Shown piece after piece: positions 61,977 through 64,000 of a stretch of 64,000 nt of DNA. Made by a program: the position numbers and the translations under genes. This DNA comes from Myxococcaceae bacterium JPH2 (GTDB lineage: Bacteria > Myxococcota > Myxococcia > Myxococcales > Myxococcaceae), in NCBI GenBank assembly GCA_016458225.1, contig JAEMGR010000001.1, positions 372,001 to 436,000 on the forward strand, written 5' to 3'. Under the pieces are notes generated by a model. That model was not told where the DNA came from and did not search any database. It saw nothing but the letters and a program-made list of their open reading frames with translations. Position 1 is the first letter of the stretch. Every line of letters starts with the position of its first letter.

Positions 61977-62174
61977 TCAGGTCTTGTGGCGGTAGAAGAG
62001 CGTGATGGTCAGGCAGTGGAATTCCTTGTCGGAGGATTGGGTGACGACCTTGTCCACAATATCGACCTGGGAATTCTCCTTGAGCCACTTGGTGATGTTC
62101 TCACCCATGTTCTCGCGGTCACGCGCGAGCGTGGTGGAGAACACCTTGACTCCCGTGAAGCTGGCAACGCCCAT
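61977..62174 (-). CDS. Small hypothetical protein
   Basis: A 65-residue protein without membrane or signal segments, containing WLKENSQVDIVDKVV and ending LTITLFYRHKT. No family is recognised. It reads leftwards after the small zinc-ribbon gene; a hairpin separates the two. Confidence 0.5.
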   Translation of the reverse strand: MGVASFTGVKVFSTTLARDRENMGENITKWLKENSQVDIVDKVVTQSSDKEFHCLTITLFYRHKT

Positions 62175-62255
62175 TCCGACCCTCGAGTAACCAGAGATTC
62201 TCGACGTTTACACCGAAGGCCCGCCACCATCAAGAAACGGGCCCGACAAACCGGC

Positions 62256-62280
62256 GCGGGCGTGCCTTGCGCACACCCGC
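62256..62280 (-). terminator. Imperfect hairpin after the small zinc-ribbon gene
   Basis: A 10-bp stem with one mismatch (gcgggcgtgc with gcacacccgc) and a 5-nt loop lies about 39 bp beyond the stop of the upstream minus-strand gene. It could terminate that transcript or be fortuitous. Confidence 0.35.
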
Positions 62281-62318
62281 GCCCACGCCCGAGCTCCGCC
62301 CTGGGAGGCGGCAGGGGC

Positions 62319-62531
62319 TCACCGCGCGGCGGCGCGGCGGGACAGACAGGCCACCTCGTCCTTGCAGGCGGGCCCGATGCCTTCCGGGTGGGCCGTGAGG
62401 GGCGTCTTGTCACTTTCCTCCACCCCACACACCACGCACTTGCGCTTGCGGTTGCGACGCTCCGCGCGGCGCTGCTCGGCGATGGCCTTGGCCCGCTCGC
62501 GGGCCGTCTTCGCATCCACCTCGTTGCTCAT
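62319..62531 (-). CDS. Small zinc-ribbon-like protein
   Basis: A 70-residue protein with a basic helical head (EQRRAERRNRKRK), then CVVCGVEES and a later ACKDEVACL. The cysteines can form a small zinc site. It starts near the end of the acetyl-CoA acetyltransferase, and may be translated from the same transcript. Confidence 0.6.
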   Translation of the reverse strand: MSNEVDAKTARERAKAIAEQRRAERRNRKRKCVVCGVEESDKTPLTAHPEGIGPACKDEVACLSRRAAAR

Positions 62532-62579
62532 CTCACGTCCCGTCCCGAAGTCGTGTCCCCGCCAGCCCCGCCCGCGCGC

Positions 62580-63776
62580 TCAGAGCGCCTCAATCAGCAC
62601 GGCGATTCCCTGCCCACCGCCAATGCAGGCGGATCCGATACCATAGCGAGCGCCGCGACGCTTCAGCTCGTACGCCAGCGACATGGTGATGCGCGCGCCC
62701 GAGGCACCCAGCGGGTGGCCCACGGCGATGGCGCCGCCGTTGACGTTGGTCGCCTCGCGTGGCAGCCCCAGCTCCTTCTCCACCGCGAGGTACTGCGGCG
62801 CGAAGGCCTCGTTGACCTCGAAGAGGTCCACGTCCGACAGCTTGCACTGCGCGCGCGCCAGCAGGTTGCGGATGGCCGGCGCCGGGCCAATGCCCATCAC
62901 CTTCGGGTCACATCCGGAGATGCCCCAGTTCACCAGCCGGGCCATGGGCTTCAGGCCGTGCTTCTCCACGAAGCCGCGCGTGGCCATGACCATGCTGCCC
63001 GCGCCGTCACAGATGCCGCTGGCCGCGCCCGCGTGCACCACGCCGTCCTTCTTGAACACCTTGGGCAGCTTGCGCAGCGTGTCCACCGTGGTCTCCGGAC
63101 GGTTGTGCTCGTCGCGGGAGACCACCGTGTCGCCCTTCTTGCCCTTGAGCGTGACGGCGGAGATCTCGTCGTTGAGGCGCCCGGCCTCCTGCGCGGCCGC
63201 GAAGCGCTTCTGCGTGAGCACCGCGTACTCGTCCACCTGCTCCTGGCTGAGCGAGTAGTCCACCGCGAGCTGCTCGGCGGTGAGCGCCATGGCCTGCCCG
63301 GTGTAGCTGTCCGTCAGGGCCGTCCACAGCATGTCCTCCAGGCCACCCTTGCCCAGCGGCAGGCCCCAGCGGGCCCCGCGGATGACGTGGGGCGCCTGGC
63401 TCATGGACTCGGTGCCGCCCGCGAGCACGCACGCGGCCTGCTCGGTGAGCATCATCTCCGCGGCCGTCACGAAGGCCTGGAAGCCCGAGCCGCACAGCCG
63501 ATTCACGCCCAGCGCGCCCACCGGCACCGGCACGCCCGTGCGCAGGCCCACGTGCCGAGGCAGGTAGATGGCGTCCGCGCTCGTCTGGACCACGTTGCCG
63601 TACACGACGTGCTCGATGAGCTCAGGGGCCACCTTCGCCTGGGCGAGGGCCGCCTTCGCGGACTCCACCGCGAGGTCGGTGGCGCTGAGATCCTTGAGGC
63701 TGCCCCCGTAGGTGCCAAACGGGGTGCGCTTGCCGGACAGGAAGAAGATCTCCTCGGACTTGGACACGCTCTTCAT
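62580..63776 (-). CDS. Acetyl-CoA acetyltransferase (thiolase)
   Basis: A 398-residue thiolase, condensing two acetyl-CoA or cleaving 3-ketoacyl-CoA. The active-site Cys is C95 in NRLCGSGFQ, the base His is H354 in GHPLGASG, and the second Cys is C384 in ACIGGGQG. The length and motifs are standard for the degradative/biosynthetic type. ATG at 63776 gives the usual N-terminus. It points away from the right-edge membrane gene; 69 bp separate it from that gene's stop. Confidence 0.95.
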   Translation of the reverse strand: MKSVSKSEEIFFLSGKRTPFGTYGGSLKDLSATDLAVESAKAALAQAKVAPELIEHVVYGNVVQTSADAIYLPRHVGLRTGVPVPVGALGVNRLCGSGFQAFVTAAEMMLTEQAACVLAGGTESMSQAPHVIRGARWGLPLGKGGLEDMLWTALTDSYTGQAMALTAEQLAVDYSLSQEQVDEYAVLTQKRFAAAQEAGRLNDEISAVTLKGKKGDTVVSRDEHNRPETTVDTLRKLPKVFKKDGVVHAGAASGICDGAGSMVMATRGFVEKHGLKPMARLVNWGISGCDPKVMGIGPAPAIRNLLARAQCKLSDVDLFEVNEAFAPQYLAVEKELGLPREATNVNGGAIAVGHPLGASGARITMSLAYELKRRGARYGIGSACIGGGQGIAVLIEAL

Positions 63777-63845
63777 GGTGCTCGTCTACCTACTCTCGTG
63801 GGGCGCGCGGTGCACGCGCGCCGTGGATATCCAGGGTGAGGCGAG

Positions 63846-64000
63846 TCAGGAAGCCCGCCGCCCCAGGAAGGCGCTGGCGACGATGGCAAGCGCGATGGCG
63901 GTCCACAACAGCCCTTGCAGGTTCTGCCGGCGGATTTCATGGCGCCCCAGCCCCTGATACCAGGAACGCCCCGCCTGCACGCGCCCCTCCCAGGTGAAGT
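63846..64000 (-). CDS. C-terminal end of a membrane protein (partial)
   Basis: The minus-strand frame open from the right edge ends at 63846. The visible 50 residues contain RSWYQGLGRHEIRRQNLQG and a hydrophobic segment (LLWTAIALAIVASAFLG) followed by RRAS. This is consistent with a C-terminal membrane anchor. Too little is visible to name a family. Confidence 0.55.
   Translation of the reverse strand, partial: FTWEGRVQAGRSWYQGLGRHEIRRQNLQGLLWTAIALAIVASAFLGRRAS

Noticed and set aside
1-64000. tRNA, rRNA or CRISPR genes
   Set aside because: No T-loop GGTTCRAATCC-like segment with a matching acceptor stem, and no rRNA motifs, were seen on either strand; a covariance-model search would be needed to exclude degenerate tRNAs.

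Overview
The window is GC-rich and densely coded on both strands, with very short intergenic gaps. It carries many secreted lipoproteins, a V4R-type sigma-54 activator, PKD-repeat and HEAT-repeat proteins, an RpoH-like sigma factor and several WGR/DUF-type genes. This composition fits a fruiting delta-proteobacterium of the Myxococcaceae (Myxococcus, Corallococcus or relatives). That assignment is inferred from gene content and base composition; no rRNA or tRNA gene is present to confirm it.

Left part (1-26.5 kb): an acyl-CoA dehydrogenase cut by the left edge faces a LysR regulator. Then come a Spy/CpxP-like periplasmic protein, an M14-like carboxypeptidase, an ankyrin/beta-solenoid protein and a GFA-family protein. 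A run of two HEAT-like proteins and a secreted M23-like peptidase follows (5.1-7.9 kb). A TetR regulator precedes an unusual three-gene operon at 8.7-12.5 kb: a lipoprotein fusing a solute-binding domain to a von Willebrand A domain, a membrane coiled-coil protein, and a second membrane-anchored solute-binding paralogue, with no transporter subunits. After it are lipoproteins, a WGR protein, an NAD-dependent epimerase, an Eis-like acetyltransferase, a PKD/cytochrome-c-like lipoprotein, a porin-like barrel, an AraC regulator, an O-methyltransferase, small lipoproteins, and a MocR regulator divergent from a cupin/DoxX pair.

Middle (26.5-35 kb): an orphan adenine-N6 DNA methyltransferase borders a visibly more A/T-rich, gene-poor segment (about 28.2-32.8 kb). 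That segment holds an internally duplicated helical protein, a TIMP-like secreted protein, small unknown genes and a solitary AAA ATPase. It looks like an accessory island. High-GC housekeeping-like sequence resumes with a Cu/Zn superoxide dismutase, an SDR protein, and an operon (read leftwards) of DUF4159, a large vWA/GATase-like membrane protein and a phytanoyl-CoA-dioxygenase-family protein.

Right part (38-64 kb): membrane proteins, an unusual beta-ketoacyl synthase, an RpoH-type sigma factor with an acidic N-terminal extension, a DEAD-box helicase with three DbpA-like RNA-binding domains, an XRE regulator divergent from glutamate dehydrogenase, threonine ammonia-lyase and a metallopeptidase. 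Then comes a 2315-residue protein made mostly of QPEWEQP-type repeats, including a perfect 138-bp triplication. It ends at a strong bidirectional terminator shared with a YceI protein. A LigB-type dioxygenase divergent from a V4R sigma-54 activator, a rhomboid-like protein lacking an obvious active site, two tiny genes, an acetyl-CoA acetyltransferase and the tail of a membrane protein finish the window.
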